NCBI RefSeq assembly: GCF_007988805.1
Contig: NZ_BJUV01000030.1
Span: 1 to 34,823 of the forward strand
Origin: Frigoribacterium faeni
Lineage (GTDB): Bacteria > Actinomycetota > Actinomycetes > Actinomycetales > Microbacteriaceae
Direction: 5' to 3'
DNA: 34,823 bases
Shown here piece by piece: positions 1-8,209 of the stretch. The translations under genes were made by a program, and so were the position numbers. A model generated the notes under the pieces. It was not told the DNA's origin. It saw only the letters and a program-made list of their open reading frames with translations, and ran no database searches. Every line of letters begins with the position of its first letter. The stretch's first letter is position 1.

Positions 1-30
1 GGTGGAGGGGGAGGGGGAGGGGGAGGCGCG
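1..30 (+). repeat. G-rich GGGGGA repeat with potential G-quadruplex
   Basis: The window opens with GGTGG followed by three GGGGGA-type units and then GGAGGCGCGG. Four or more runs of at least three G separated by single A residues could fold as a G-quadruplex on the + strand. It lies just beyond the stop codon of the hydrolase gene at 43-840, so it may belong to a terminator cut by the window edge. Its end overlaps the recurring GGAGGCGCGGTG motif at 22-33. Confidence 0.5.
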
Positions 31-42
31 GTGACCGGGCGG

Positions 43-840
43 TCAGGCGTCGACGGTCTCGAGGAACGTCCGCAGCAGATCGGTGACCTGGTCGACGGGC
101 AGCAGCGACGAGGCGTGGTCCTGACCGACGAGCGAGTAGAAGACGGCGGCCGGCATGCGCCGCGCGGCCTCCTGCGACTCGCGGTGCCGATCGACGTCGC
201 GGGTGCCGGCGAGCAGCAGGGTCGGGACGTCCACCGCGTCGAGCTGCGCGACGGTCAGCCCGCCACCCGTCTCGGCGGCGGTGAAGAACGCGGCCAGCGC
301 CTCCGGATCGTCCTGCATGAAGGCGAGGCGGGTCTCGGGGTCGATCGGCCGCCCGATCGTCTCGCCCCACCTGTCGATGAAGCGGGCCATGCCGCCGGTG
401 GTGAGCGCCTCGTGCCAGTCGGGGGCGAACGTCGCGCCGATGTTGCCGTTCATCGGCGCCCAGCTGCCGCCGATCGTGGTGAGGGTCCGCAGACGCTCGG
501 GGGAGTGCGCCGCGATCGAGAGCCCGATGCGCGCACCGAACGAGTAGCCGATGTAGTGGGCGGGACTGAGGCCGGTCGCGTCGAGCACCGCCTCGACGTC
601 ACCCCGGTGCAGGTCCATCGAGTACGAGGCGGCGTCGTGCGGCTTGCCGCTCTTGCCGTGGCCGCGCATGTCGAGGGCCACGACGGTGAAGTCGCGCTGC
701 AGGTCGCGGAGGTAGCCGAGCCCGCGCCAGGTGCCGCGCGACAGCCCGGAACCGTGCACGAGCACGAGAGGAGGACCGTCACCGTCGACCTCGTACGCGA
801 TCTCGGTGCCGTCGACGGGGTTGTTCGCATGCGCACGCAT
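43..840 (-). CDS. alpha/beta hydrolase
   Basis: A 265-residue single-domain alpha/beta hydrolase with no signal peptide, so probably cytoplasmic. Visible elements are the oxyanion-loop motif LVHGSG (residues 26-32), the conserved DMRGHGKS turn (57-64), the nucleophile elbow GYSFGARIG with Ser100, a probable catalytic acid in GTRDVD near residue 215, and the catalytic His in QDHAS near 240. The length is typical of the haloperoxidase/esterase-like branch. The substrate cannot be read from the sequence. A -10-like hexamer CAGACT at 847-852 ends six bases before the ATG, so the mRNA is probably leaderless. It is transcribed divergently from the epimerase gene at 1017. Confidence 0.9.
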   Translation of the reverse strand: MRAHANNPVDGTEIAYEVDGDGPPLVLVHGSGLSRGTWRGLGYLRDLQRDFTVVALDMRGHGKSGKPHDAASYSMDLHRGDVEAVLDATGLSPAHYIGYSFGARIGLSIAAHSPERLRTLTTIGGSWAPMNGNIGATFAPDWHEALTTGGMARFIDRWGETIGRPIDPETRLAFMQDDPEALAAFFTAAETGGGLTVAQLDAVDVPTLLLAGTRDVDRHRESQEAARRMPAAVFYSLVGQDHASSLLPVDQVTDLLRTFLETVDA

Positions 841-1016
841 GGGATCAGTCTGGCAGCAGCCTGGGTGACGGGTGAGTTGTGGTCGTACTGCTCATCGCCC
901 GCGTTCTGCGCGTTGTGCTCGTTGCGCGCGCCGGCCGGCCGGCCCGTGGGGCGCAGCGTCCGTCGCCGGTGAGCGGCAGGGAGCCGCACGGAACAGCCCG
1001 GGGCCATGCTGGGGTG

Positions 1017-1730
1017 ATGATCGATGCCTGGACCGCGGCCCAGATCCGCGCCGCCGAGAAGCCGCACCTGGACGCCGGCGAGCCGCTCATGCAGCGGGCC
1101 GCCGACGGGCTGGCCGAGGTCGTGCGAGACATGCTCCGCGCCTCCACGGCCTCGCGCGAAGGCCGGCCCGGGCGGGTGCTGCTGCTCGTGGGCAGCGGGA
1201 ACAACGGCGGCGACGCCCTGTTCGCCGGTGCGGCGCTCGCCCACGAGATCGTCCCCGCAGGAGGCGCGGTGACGGTCGTCGCGGCCGGCTCGCATCTGCA
1301 CGAGGCCGGGCTGGCCGCGGCGCTCGCCGCCGGTGCGACGCGTGACGAGCTCGCCGGCTGGTGCGACCCCGGTGCCGTGTCCGAGAGACTGCCGCGCCAC
1401 CACGTCGTGCTCGACGGTCTGGTCGGCACCGGGAGCAGCGGGGCGGGGCTCCGCGGCGACGCCCGGCGGGTGGTGGAGGCGCTGCTGCCCTCGCTGGGTC
1501 GCCCGGTCGCACCCGAGGTCGTCGCCGTCGACATCCCGAGCGGCCTCGACCCCGACGACGGATCGGTGGCGGACGACGTCGTGCTGCCCGCCGACGTGAC
1601 GGTCACGTTCGGCGGCTGCAAGGCCGGCCTGCTGCGCGGCCGCGGCCCGGCCCTCGCCGGGCGGATCGTGCTCATCGACATCGGGATCGGAGCCGACCTC
1701 GCCGGACTCGCGCGCGAGGAGAGTGAGTGA
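1017..1730 (+). CDS. nnrE: NAD(P)H-hydrate epimerase (YjeF N-terminal domain)
   Basis: A 237-residue protein covering only the YjeF N-terminal domain, which epimerises the damaged hydrated cofactors NADHX and NADPHX so that a dehydratase can repair them. It shows the opening MIDAWTAAQIRAAE, the nucleotide-binding GSGNNGGDAL motif (residues 60-70), VLDGLVGTG, and VDIPSGLDPDDG, which carries the conserved Asp. Many bacteria fuse this domain to the ADP-dependent dehydratase NnrD; here it stands alone and no nnrD is in the window. ATG at 1017 is chosen because CATGCT at 1005-1010 is a -10-like hexamer six bases upstream. GTG at 1014 is possible. The frame is open upstream to 879 but that part is not family-like. 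Confidence 0.9.
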   Translation: MIDAWTAAQIRAAEKPHLDAGEPLMQRAADGLAEVVRDMLRASTASREGRPGRVLLLVGSGNNGGDALFAGAALAHEIVPAGGAVTVVAAGSHLHEAGLAAALAAGATRDELAGWCDPGAVSERLPRHHVVLDGLVGTGSSGAGLRGDARRVVEALLPSLGRPVAPEVVAVDIPSGLDPDDGSVADDVVLPADVTVTFGGCKAGLLRGRGPALAGRIVLIDIGIGADLAGLAREESE

Positions 1731-1896
1731 TCACTTGACTTATTCATAACGAATGGGCAAGCTATGGAAAGTCGATGAGATGAGTTTGCATGAGACGCAC
1801 CGTGTCCCTGTTCTCTTCTTATCTGCCGTCATCCTGCCGGCTTATTCGCCGTCGCGCAGTCATCTAATAAACAGAGGAACCCTCGAAGGGACTCAA

Positions 1897-2283
1897 ATGC
1901 TCTCTCACGCTATATCTGGGACGCGTCGTGTCCTGCTTTCAACCGCCGTCCTGACAGTCATGCTCGTTGCTGGCAGCGAGGGCATAGCTGTGTCGGCGGA
2001 CATGCATCCTCATTCTTCTCGCAAGGCGTGCAGCCCTTTTTATACGGCTTACGGAGTATCAAGTTCGACCAGTGCGGCGACAAGCGTGACGAGAGGGCAC
2101 AACTGCGGCATGGCGATGGCTTCGCTGACTTACTCGAAGAACGGCCGGACGACGACCATGGGCTACGTCTATCACCCGCAGACCGCAAATTGCATCGTTC
2201 CGGCGGGAGGCCGTGGTACGTCCGCAAAGCATTCGGTGTCTGGCCCCATGACCGCATACCGGAAGAACTTCCCCTTCTCGTGA
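1897..2283 (+). CDS. small secreted cysteine-containing protein, unknown function
   Basis: A 128-residue protein with a classical signal peptide: basic SGTRR, hydrophobic core at residues 11-25, and likely cleavage after AVSA (residue 34). The mature part of about 94 residues is rich in Ser, Thr, Gly, Tyr and His, and has three cysteines (45, 70, 99). I recognise no family. GAAGGGA at 1886-1892 precedes ATG 1897 and supports this start over the in-frame ATG at 1753. The stop codon overlaps the ATG of the next gene (TGATG), implying translational coupling. The gene and the 160 bases before it are clearly less GC-rich than the rest of the window, suggesting recent acquisition. It could be a secreted effector or bacteriocin-like peptide, but this is not shown. 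Confidence 0.7.
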   Translation: MLSHAISGTRRVLLSTAVLTVMLVAGSEGIAVSADMHPHSSRKACSPFYTAYGVSSSTSAATSVTRGHNCGMAMASLTYSKNGRTTTMGYVYHPQTANCIVPAGGRGTSAKHSVSGPMTAYRKNFPFS

Positions 2284-2819
2284 TGAGTTCCAGGTTCGTC
2301 ATCCCGACGATCGTTCTGTCCGCCGTGTCGCTGACATCGTGTGCGGCCTCGCCGATGGGCGGGCAGTCCCCCGACGAGCCGGTCGATTACGGCAGGCAGC
2401 ACCGGGACATGATGCGCGAGGATCTGTCGCCGTTCTCCGACGAGCAGATCGCCGCGCTCGACGACGCCCACGTCTCGGAAGCCGAGTACACGGCCGGCTA
2501 CCACCGCTGGGTATCGTGCGTCGACGAGGCCGGCTTCACCCTCGAGGAGCTCGGACGCCCATCGACCAAGTTCGACGTCGGGATACCCATCGAAGCGGTC
2601 CCCGTCAGCGACGAGTGCTACGAGCGTGAGTTCTCCTACATCGACATGACGTGGCAGGTCGAGCATCCGCCCGAGACCGAACTGGCGACCTGGCTGTCGC
2701 AGTGCCTCGAGGCCGAAGGGCTCGACGGCTCCGGAGACGAGGCGATCCTCCGCGATCGGGTCGACGCCGAGGGCCTCGACATCCTGACGTGCATCGAGAC
2801 CTACGACGGCGGTGAATGA
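2283..2819 (+). CDS. lipoprotein, unknown function, coupled to the upstream secreted protein
   Basis: A 178-residue predicted lipoprotein. A short basic start, a hydrophobic stretch and the lipobox LTSC place the lipidated Cys at residue 20. The mature part is acidic and holds four further cysteines, in WVSCVDEAGF, SDECYEREF, LSQCLEAEG and ILTCIETYDG, in pattern suitable for two disulfides. No known domain was recognised. ATG 2283 overlaps the previous stop codon (TGATG). GTG 2280 is an alternative. The overlap suggests a co-translated secreted protein/lipoprotein pair anchored at the cell surface, for example an effector with a binding or immunity partner; this is only inference. It ends 22 bases from the convergent MFS gene. 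Confidence 0.75.
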   Translation: MSSRFVIPTIVLSAVSLTSCAASPMGGQSPDEPVDYGRQHRDMMREDLSPFSDEQIAALDDAHVSEAEYTAGYHRWVSCVDEAGFTLEELGRPSTKFDVGIPIEAVPVSDECYEREFSYIDMTWQVEHPPETELATWLSQCLEAEGLDGSGDEAILRDRVDAEGLDILTCIETYDGGE

Positions 2820-2841
2820 GAGCCGACCCGCGCCTCCTCGG

Positions 2842-4317
2842 CTACTTCTGCGTCGGGCCCGACCCGTCGCGCGCCGGCGTCACCACCGACAGTGGCGTCG
2901 TGATGGTCTCGAGCGACTTGCGGGCCGCGTCGACACCGAAGATCAGGGCGATGACACCCCCGACCAGCATCACGCCCGCACCCAGGAAGTACCCGCCGGT
3001 GAGAGGGCCGCGGTCGGTCCCGTCGCCGATCAGGGCGCCGTAGAGCGACGGCGCGACAGCACCGACGATCTGGCCGAGCGCGAAGAAGTAGCCGATCACC
3101 TGACTGCGCAGCTCGAGTGGGAAGATCTCGCTCACCGTCAGGTACGCCGAGGAGGCGCCTGCCGACGCGAAGAAGAAGGACACGCTCCAGAACGCGGTCT
3201 GCGTCGTCGCGTTCAGCACGTCGGCCTGGAACAGGATCGCCGACACCGCCAGCACCACCGCCGACACCGCGTAGGTCAGGAAGATCATCTGGCGACGGCC
3301 CCAGCTGTCGAACAGCGGGCCGAGGACGAGCGGACCGAGCAGATTGCCGACCGCGAAGATCAGGAAGAAGTACTGCGTGCTGCTCGGACTCGTCCCGTAG
3401 AAGTTCTGCAGGACGAGCGCGTAGGTGAAGAAGATCGCGTTGTAGAGGAACGACTGCGTGATCATCATCGCGGCGCCCACGAAGGTCCGCTTCGGGTAGT
3501 CCTTCACCAGCGTGCGCGCGATGGTGGTGAACGGGATGCGACCCGTGGCCGTCACCTCGATCGCCTGGTCGTCCGACACGGGCTCGAGGTGGTCGGTCCC
3601 CTTGTCGCGTTCGACGCGGGCCTCGATCTCGTCGACCGTCTGCTCCGCCTCCTTCTCGCGACCGTGCGTCATCAGCCACCGCGGGCTCTCGGGGATGTGC
3701 CGCCGCAGGTAGATGATCGCGAGTCCGAGCACCGGTCCGATGAAGAACCCGATGCGCCACCCGACGTTCTCGGCGAACAGGTCGGTGTTCAGCAGGAAGA
3801 TGTTGGCCGTCGCGCCCAGCGCCGCGCCGCCCCAGTACGTGCCGTTGATCGCGATGTCGACCCGGCCGCGGTACTTCGACGGGATGAGCTCGTCGATCGC
3901 CGAGTTGATCGCCGCGTACTCGCCGCCGATGCCCGCGCCGGCGAAGAACCGGAAGACCGCGAGGAACACGAAGTTCGGTGAGAGCCCTGCGATCGCGCTC
4001 GCCACGAGGTAGATCGCCAGTGTCAGGATGAACAGCTTCCGGCGGCCGAGGCTGTCGGCCATCCGTCCGAAGATCAGCGCCCCGAAGACCTGCCCGACCA
4101 GGTAGACGGTGCCGAGCAGACCCACCTCGGCCGCCGTCAGACCCAGGTCGGCCTGGAATCCGGCCGACGCCACGATCTGGATCTCGAGTCCGTCGAGCAC
4201 CCATGAGAACCCGAGCCCGACGACGATCGACCAGTGGAAGCGGGTCCACGGCAGGCGGTCCATCCGCGCCGGGACGAGACTGCGGGTGCCCCCGCGGGAA
4301 GTGGACGGACTGGACAT
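2842..4317 (-). CDS. MFS transporter, metabolite:H+ symporter type
   Basis: A 491-residue 12-helix major facilitator transporter. The loop 2-3 signature GRMADSLGRRK and the PESPRWL motif after helix 6 are typical of the sugar porter, aromatic-acid and NiaP-like branches, so it is more likely an importer of an organic acid or sugar than a drug pump. Helix 1 contains GFSWVLDGLEIQI, with the Asp often conserved in these families. A charged central cytoplasmic loop (roughly residues 220-275) separates the two six-helix halves. ATG 4317 is chosen because GGAGG lies about seven bases upstream (4323-4328). The frame is open to 4545 but that part is not transporter-like. It is divergent from the secreted protease. 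The substrate is unknown. Confidence 0.88.
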   Translation of the reverse strand: MSSPSTSRGGTRSLVPARMDRLPWTRFHWSIVVGLGFSWVLDGLEIQIVASAGFQADLGLTAAEVGLLGTVYLVGQVFGALIFGRMADSLGRRKLFILTLAIYLVASAIAGLSPNFVFLAVFRFFAGAGIGGEYAAINSAIDELIPSKYRGRVDIAINGTYWGGAALGATANIFLLNTDLFAENVGWRIGFFIGPVLGLAIIYLRRHIPESPRWLMTHGREKEAEQTVDEIEARVERDKGTDHLEPVSDDQAIEVTATGRIPFTTIARTLVKDYPKRTFVGAAMMITQSFLYNAIFFTYALVLQNFYGTSPSSTQYFFLIFAVGNLLGPLVLGPLFDSWGRRQMIFLTYAVSAVVLAVSAILFQADVLNATTQTAFWSVSFFFASAGASSAYLTVSEIFPLELRSQVIGYFFALGQIVGAVAPSLYGALIGDGTDRGPLTGGYFLGAGVMLVGGVIALIFGVDAARKSLETITTPLSVVTPARDGSGPTQK

Positions 4318-4637
4318 CGACGGCCTCCGGACGGATGAGGATCCGCACACGGCGGCGGCACCGAGAAGGTGCGGAGTGTGCACGGACGAGGACCGGTCGA
4401 AGCTACTCCCGCATCGTGCAGTGTGTGCACGATGTCCCCCGCCGGGGGTCGAGCACGGGTGGGCATTCCGGCCGACAGGCCACAGATCACCCCCGAACGG
4501 GGCGCATTCTCGGACTCCTACAAGGAGGTTCTCGGAGCCCACCAAATCGAGGCGGAGACCTGGCGCCGACCGGGCGGGCTCTCCAGGATGACCTGCACGA
4601 CACGCGATCCGACCGTGTCCCGTTCGCAGGAGAACTC
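4318..4637. other. 320-base divergent intergenic region
   Basis: This gene-free stretch separates the MFS transporter (minus strand) from the secreted protease (plus strand), so it must hold two promoters. It contains the ribosome-binding site of the transporter, the spaced palindrome at 4412-4434, and AGGAG at 4628-4632 before the protease ATG. I could not pick convincing -35/-10 pairs. No small gene with a signature was seen. Confidence 0.6.
4412..4434. promoter_or_regulatory. Candidate operator: 9-bp inverted repeat upstream of MFS gene
   Basis: CATCGTGCA, a five-base spacer GTGTG, then TGCACGATG form a perfect spaced palindrome. A dimeric repressor (GntR, LacI or TetR type) could bind here to control the transporter or the protease. 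It lies about 95 bases upstream of the transporter start and 200 bases upstream of the protease start. No regulator gene is adjacent. Confidence 0.45.
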
Positions 4638-5597
4638 ATGAAGACGAAGAACCTGATCACCGGTCTCGGCGCCGTGGCAATGCTGCTCGCCGGAGGTCTC
4701 GCCGCCGGCGGCACCGCCTCCGCGGCGACCGCCGACGGTGTGGACGTGCATCACGTCCCGCAGCTCAGCAGCGGCCCGGTCGAATGGTCCGCCGACCGCA
4801 TGCGGTCCGCGGTTCCCGCCGACGCGCTCGTCGCCGACAAGGTCGCCGCAGCCGAGGCCGAAGGAGGCGCGAGCAGCACCTCGACGGACGTCGCCACGGG
4901 CGCGCCCAGCGCCGTCGAGGGCGTCGCCGTCCCGCGAGCGGCCGCCGCCGACCCCGAGTCGCCCGTCCCGACCATCGGCAAGGTGTTCTTCACCCTCGGC
5001 GGCACCGACTACGTCTGCTCCGGCAACTCGGTCGCCTCGGGCAACGGCAGCACCGTCTCGACCGCGGGACACTGCCTGAACGAAGGCCCCGGCACCTTCG
5101 CGAGCAACTGGGTCTTCGTGCCGGCCTACGAGAACGGCTCGGCCCCCTACGGTCAGTGGGCCGCCACCGAGCTGATCGCCCCCACCCAGTGGAGCCGCTC
5201 GGGTGACATCACGTACGACACCGGCTTCGCCGTCGTGAGCGGAGGAACGGGGCAGTCGCTGTCGAGCACCGTCGGCGCCTCCGGCGTCGCGTTCAACCAG
5301 GCCCGCGGCCAGAGCTACACGGCCTACGGCTACCCGGCCGCCGCGCCGTTCACCGGTCAGACGCTGCAGTCCTGCGCGGGGACGGCCACGGCCGACCCGT
5401 TCGGCCAGTCGCAGTCGCAGGGCATCCCGTGCGACATGACCGGCGGGTCGTCGGGCGGTCCCTGGTTCACCGGCGGAGGCTCGGCGGGAGTCCAGAACTC
5501 GGTGAACAGCTTCGGTTACGACTCGGTCGCCGACACGATGTTCGGCCCGTACTGGGGCAGCGTCATCCAGAGCGCGTACACGGAGGCCGCCGGCTGA
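4638..5597 (+). CDS. secreted trypsin-like serine protease
   Basis: A 319-residue exported serine peptidase of the chymotrypsin fold. The signal peptide runs from MKTKNLITG through a hydrophobic core to a TASA-type cleavage site near residue 28. A prosegment-like, Ala/Ser-rich region (about 30-110) is followed by the catalytic domain. The triad is visible as His145 in STAGHC, Asp194 in YDTGFAV and Ser272 in GGSSGGPW. Cysteines in DYVCSGN and GHC probably pair, as do those in LQSCAG and IPCDM. This resembles actinobacterial V8/glutamyl-endopeptidase-like secreted proteases, but specificity cannot be assigned. AGGAG at 4628-4632 supports the ATG. A strong 24-bp hairpin terminator follows directly. 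It would act outside the cell. Confidence 0.9.
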   Translation: MKTKNLITGLGAVAMLLAGGLAAGGTASAATADGVDVHHVPQLSSGPVEWSADRMRSAVPADALVADKVAAAEAEGGASSTSTDVATGAPSAVEGVAVPRAAAADPESPVPTIGKVFFTLGGTDYVCSGNSVASGNGSTVSTAGHCLNEGPGTFASNWVFVPAYENGSAPYGQWAATELIAPTQWSRSGDITYDTGFAVVSGGTGQSLSSTVGASGVAFNQARGQSYTAYGYPAAAPFTGQTLQSCAGTATADPFGQSQSQGIPCDMTGGSSGGPWFTGGGSAGVQNSVNSFGYDSVADTMFGPYWGSVIQSAYTEAAG

Positions 5598-5607
5598 CGG
5601 TCGTCGA

Positions 5608-5661
5608 CCCCGGAGACGACGATGGACCCCGTGTGAACGGGGTCCATCGTCGTCTCCGGGG
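5608..5661. terminator. 24-bp perfect hairpin, bidirectional terminator
   Basis: The left arm (5608-5631) begins CCCCGGAGACGACG and the right arm (5638-5661) is its exact complement, with a six-base loop TGTGAA. It lies between the convergent protease and DHA2 exporter genes. There is no T-tract on either side, which is common for actinobacterial terminators. Confidence 0.85.
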
Positions 5662-5728
5662 CCATCGTCGCGAGGCGCAGGCGCGCCGTCCACGTCGGCG
5701 CGCGACCAGCGCGCGACGACGGGCGTCG

Positions 5729-7204
5729 CTAGTGAGCGACCACGGGGGCAGCGCCCTCGACGACCGGCGGGCGCCGCACGAAGAACGACCCGACGACGGC
5801 GAACAGCGAGATGACCGCGCCGACCAGGAACGCCGCTCGGACGCCGGCGCCGGTCGAGGCCACGTCGACCGTGCCTCCGCCGGCGGCCGCGGCCGTGGCG
5901 AGCGTCATGACCGTGATGAAGACGGCCGTCCCCGCGGCTCCGGCCAGCTGCTGCACGGTGCCGACGATGGCGCTGCCGTGCGAGTACAGGTTCGAGGGCA
6001 GCGAGCCGAGGCCCGAGGTGAACAGCGGGGTGAACATGAGCGCGAGACCGATGCTCAGCGCGACGTGGGCGGCGAGGATCATCGGGATCGGCGTCGCCTC
6101 CGACACGGTCGACATGAACCAGAGCACGGCGCTCACCAGGATCGTCCCGGGCACGAGCAGCACGGTCGGCCCGTGCTTGTCGAACAGCCGACCCACGATC
6201 GGCGACAGCAGACCCTGCACGAGACCGCCCGGCAGCAGCAGCAGACCGGTCGCGAGCGGGTCCAGGCCGTGCACGTTCTGCAGGTAGATGGGAAGCACGA
6301 TGAGCGTTCCGAAGAGGGCGATCATGCCGATGCCGAGCACCGTGGCCGAGATCGTGAAGGTGCGCGACGAGAAGGTGCGGAGATCGAGCAGCGCCCGGTC
6401 GTGGCGCTGGAGGGCGCGCTGACGCAGCACGAAGACGACGAGCGCGAGGACGCCTACGGCGAGCGGCACCCAGGCCGGGATCGCCGCCTCGGCCCCCTCG
6501 CCGATCGAGCTGAGTCCGAAGACGATGCCGCCGAAGGCGAAGGCCGACAGGATCACCGAGAGGACGTCGAGGGGTACCTTCTTCGGGGTCGTGACGTTCT
6601 TCACGCGGGCCGCGCCCAGAGCGAGGGCGGCGAGCGCGATCGGCAGCACGAGGATGAACATGAAGCGCCACTCGAGCACGCTCAGGATGACGCCCGAGAT
6701 GGTCGGGCCGATGGCGGGGGCCACCGAGATGACGATCGAGATGTTGCCCATCGTGCGTCCGCGGGTCGCCGGCGGCACGAGGGTGAGCACCGTGGTCATC
6801 AGCAGCGGCATCATGATCGCCGTGCCGGAGGCCTGCACGATGCGGCCGAGCAGCAGGACGCCGAATCCGGGCGCGATGGCCGAGATGGCGGTGCCGAGGC
6901 TGAACAGGCTCATCGCGGTGATGAACACGGGACGCGTGTTGAAGCGCTGGAGGAGGAACCCGGTGATCGGGATGACGACGGCCATGGTGAGCATGAAGCC
7001 GGTGGTCAGCCACTGACCGGCCGTGACCGTGATGTCCAGGTCGCGCGTGAGGCTCGGCAGCGCCACGCCCATGATCGTCTCGTTCAGGATCACCACGAAG
7101 GCCGAGACGAGCAGCAGGCCGATGACGAGCTTGTTGCGTGCCGCGGTCGCGTCGTCGTCGGTGCGGTCGTCGGTGGTCGACGTCGGGGATGGGGCGGTGG
7201 TCAA
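5729..7204 (-). CDS. DHA2-family MFS drug exporter (EmrB/QacA-like)
   Basis: A 491-residue, probably 14-helix major facilitator of the drug:H+ antiporter-2 family. Family features are helix 1 with LNETIMGVALPSL, followed by WLTTGFMLTMAVVIP, GRIVQASGTAIMMPL and the motif C-like VAPAIGPTISGVI that marks exporters. The start appears to be TTG at 7202-7204, with GGAG six to ten bases upstream; TTG is rare but no better start is visible. It lies just downstream of the ABC exporter operon and is separated from it by a hairpin at 7258-7305, so it probably has its own promoter in the 7205-7257 interval. Substrates are unknown; lincomycin-type or quaternary ammonium export is typical of the family. 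Confidence 0.9.
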   Translation of the reverse strand: MTTAPSPTSTTDDRTDDDATAARNKLVIGLLLVSAFVVILNETIMGVALPSLTRDLDITVTAGQWLTTGFMLTMAVVIPITGFLLQRFNTRPVFITAMSLFSLGTAISAIAPGFGVLLLGRIVQASGTAIMMPLLMTTVLTLVPPATRGRTMGNISIVISVAPAIGPTISGVILSVLEWRFMFILVLPIALAALALGAARVKNVTTPKKVPLDVLSVILSAFAFGGIVFGLSSIGEGAEAAIPAWVPLAVGVLALVVFVLRQRALQRHDRALLDLRTFSSRTFTISATVLGIGMIALFGTLIVLPIYLQNVHGLDPLATGLLLLPGGLVQGLLSPIVGRLFDKHGPTVLLVPGTILVSAVLWFMSTVSEATPIPMILAAHVALSIGLALMFTPLFTSGLGSLPSNLYSHGSAIVGTVQQLAGAAGTAVFITVMTLATAAAAGGGTVDVASTGAGVRAAFLVGAVISLFAVVGSFFVRRPPVVEGAAPVVAH

Positions 7205-7257
7205 AGGGGGCTCCTCGAGAGTGACGGCCGGTGTGCTTGTGCGTCCGAACGCACGAG

Positions 7258-7305
7258 ATGGTCCGGTTCTTCCCGATCCGACGGGATCGAGGCGAACCGG
7301 ACCAT
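7258..7305 (-). terminator. Nested hairpin, probable terminator of ABC exporter operon
   Basis: ATGGTCCGGTTC (7258-7269) pairs exactly with GAACCGGACCAT (7294-7305), and an inner GATCC/GGATC stem sits inside the loop. It lies 28 bases beyond the stop of the ABC permease and upstream of the DHA2 exporter start. It could alternatively be an operator for the exporter. Confidence 0.65.
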
Positions 7306-7333
7306 CACGCCGAGGAGGCGCGGTGCGGGTCGG

Positions 7334-8209
7334 TCAGACGTCGCGCCGCTTGACGAGGGCGAGCCCGGCCGCGAACAGCACCGCGACCCAGCCGACGAGC
7401 ACGAGGAGCGCCTGCCAGGCCTCGAGGCGGAGGGCGCCGTCGACCGGCGGCGCGACGAGCACCGACGAGCCGTCGGTGGCGTACTCGTAGAGTCGCGACG
7501 CCGCGGTCGGCGGGACGAACTCGTAGAGCGAGACGATCCAGGTGCCCGAGATGAGGCTCATGGCGATCGAGAACAGGATCGGCACGACGAAGACCAGGCC
7601 GATGGCCGCCGCGATGGCACCCGTGCTGTTGCGGATGATCATGCCGAGGCCGAAGGCGATCATGGCCATGAACGCGACCGACGCGGCCGCACCCAGCATC
7701 GAGAGCCAGTACTGTCCGTCGGCGAGATCGAGGTCGATGTCGACTCCGCTCAGCAGCGGGACGGCCAGGACGGAGGTGATGGCGAGGCTCACCGCCGAGA
7801 CGACGAAGGTGCCGACGGCGACGAGGATCAGCTTGGCCACCAGTGCCGGAGTCCGGCGCGGCACCGCCGCGAAGGTCGACTGGATCATGCCGGTGCCGAA
7901 CTCGCCTGTGATGATGAGCGCGCCGAGCACCGCGGCGACCAGCTGCGCGAAGGCCACGCCGATCGTGGTGACCGAGGCGGCCAGCGACTGCTGCTGTTCA
8001 GGGGTGGCGTCCATCCCCTCGAAGCCCGAGGCCACGCTGCTGAACAGCGCGCCGAAGCCGATGATCAGCACCGCGATGATGGCGAAGCACCAGACGGTCG
8101 AACGCAGACTGCGCAGCTTGATCCACTCGGAGCGCAGCACCCCGCCGAAGGTGAGGCCCGAGCCCGTCGCGTGCGAACGGCCGGAGCGGGTGGGAGCGGT
8201 GGCGGTCAT
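7334..8209 (-). CDS. ABC-2 type transporter permease
   Basis: A 291-residue membrane subunit with about six predicted helices. It starts with a cytoplasmic arm containing RSEWIKLRSLRSTVW, the usual ABC-2 coupling region, then helix 1 (FAIIAVLIIGFGALF), helices around QLVAAVLGALIITGEFGTGMIQSTF, and further helices near 150, 190, 210 and 270, ending with LVKRRDV. The EFGTGMIQSTFAAVPRR motif is typical of BcrB/NatB-like permeases of antibiotic or bacteriocin exporters. ATG 8209 overlaps the stop of the ATPase gene (ATGA), so the two proteins are translationally coupled and form one exporter. The substrate is unknown. Confidence 0.9.
   Translation of the reverse strand: MTATAPTRSGRSHATGSGLTFGGVLRSEWIKLRSLRSTVWCFAIIAVLIIGFGALFSSVASGFEGMDATPEQQQSLAASVTTIGVAFAQLVAAVLGALIITGEFGTGMIQSTFAAVPRRTPALVAKLILVAVGTFVVSAVSLAITSVLAVPLLSGVDIDLDLADGQYWLSMLGAAASVAFMAMIAFGLGMIIRNSTGAIAAAIGLVFVVPILFSIAMSLISGTWIVSLYEFVPPTAASRLYEYATDGSSVLVAPPVDGALRLEAWQALLVLVGWVAVLFAAGLALVKRRDV

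Noticed and set aside
1897-2283. Secreted small protein as a lactococcin 972-type bacteriocin
   Set aside because: Size, signal peptide and Ser/Tyr/Gly content are suggestive, but the characteristic tryptophan and tyrosine pattern and the DUF1430/ABC partner genes are absent.
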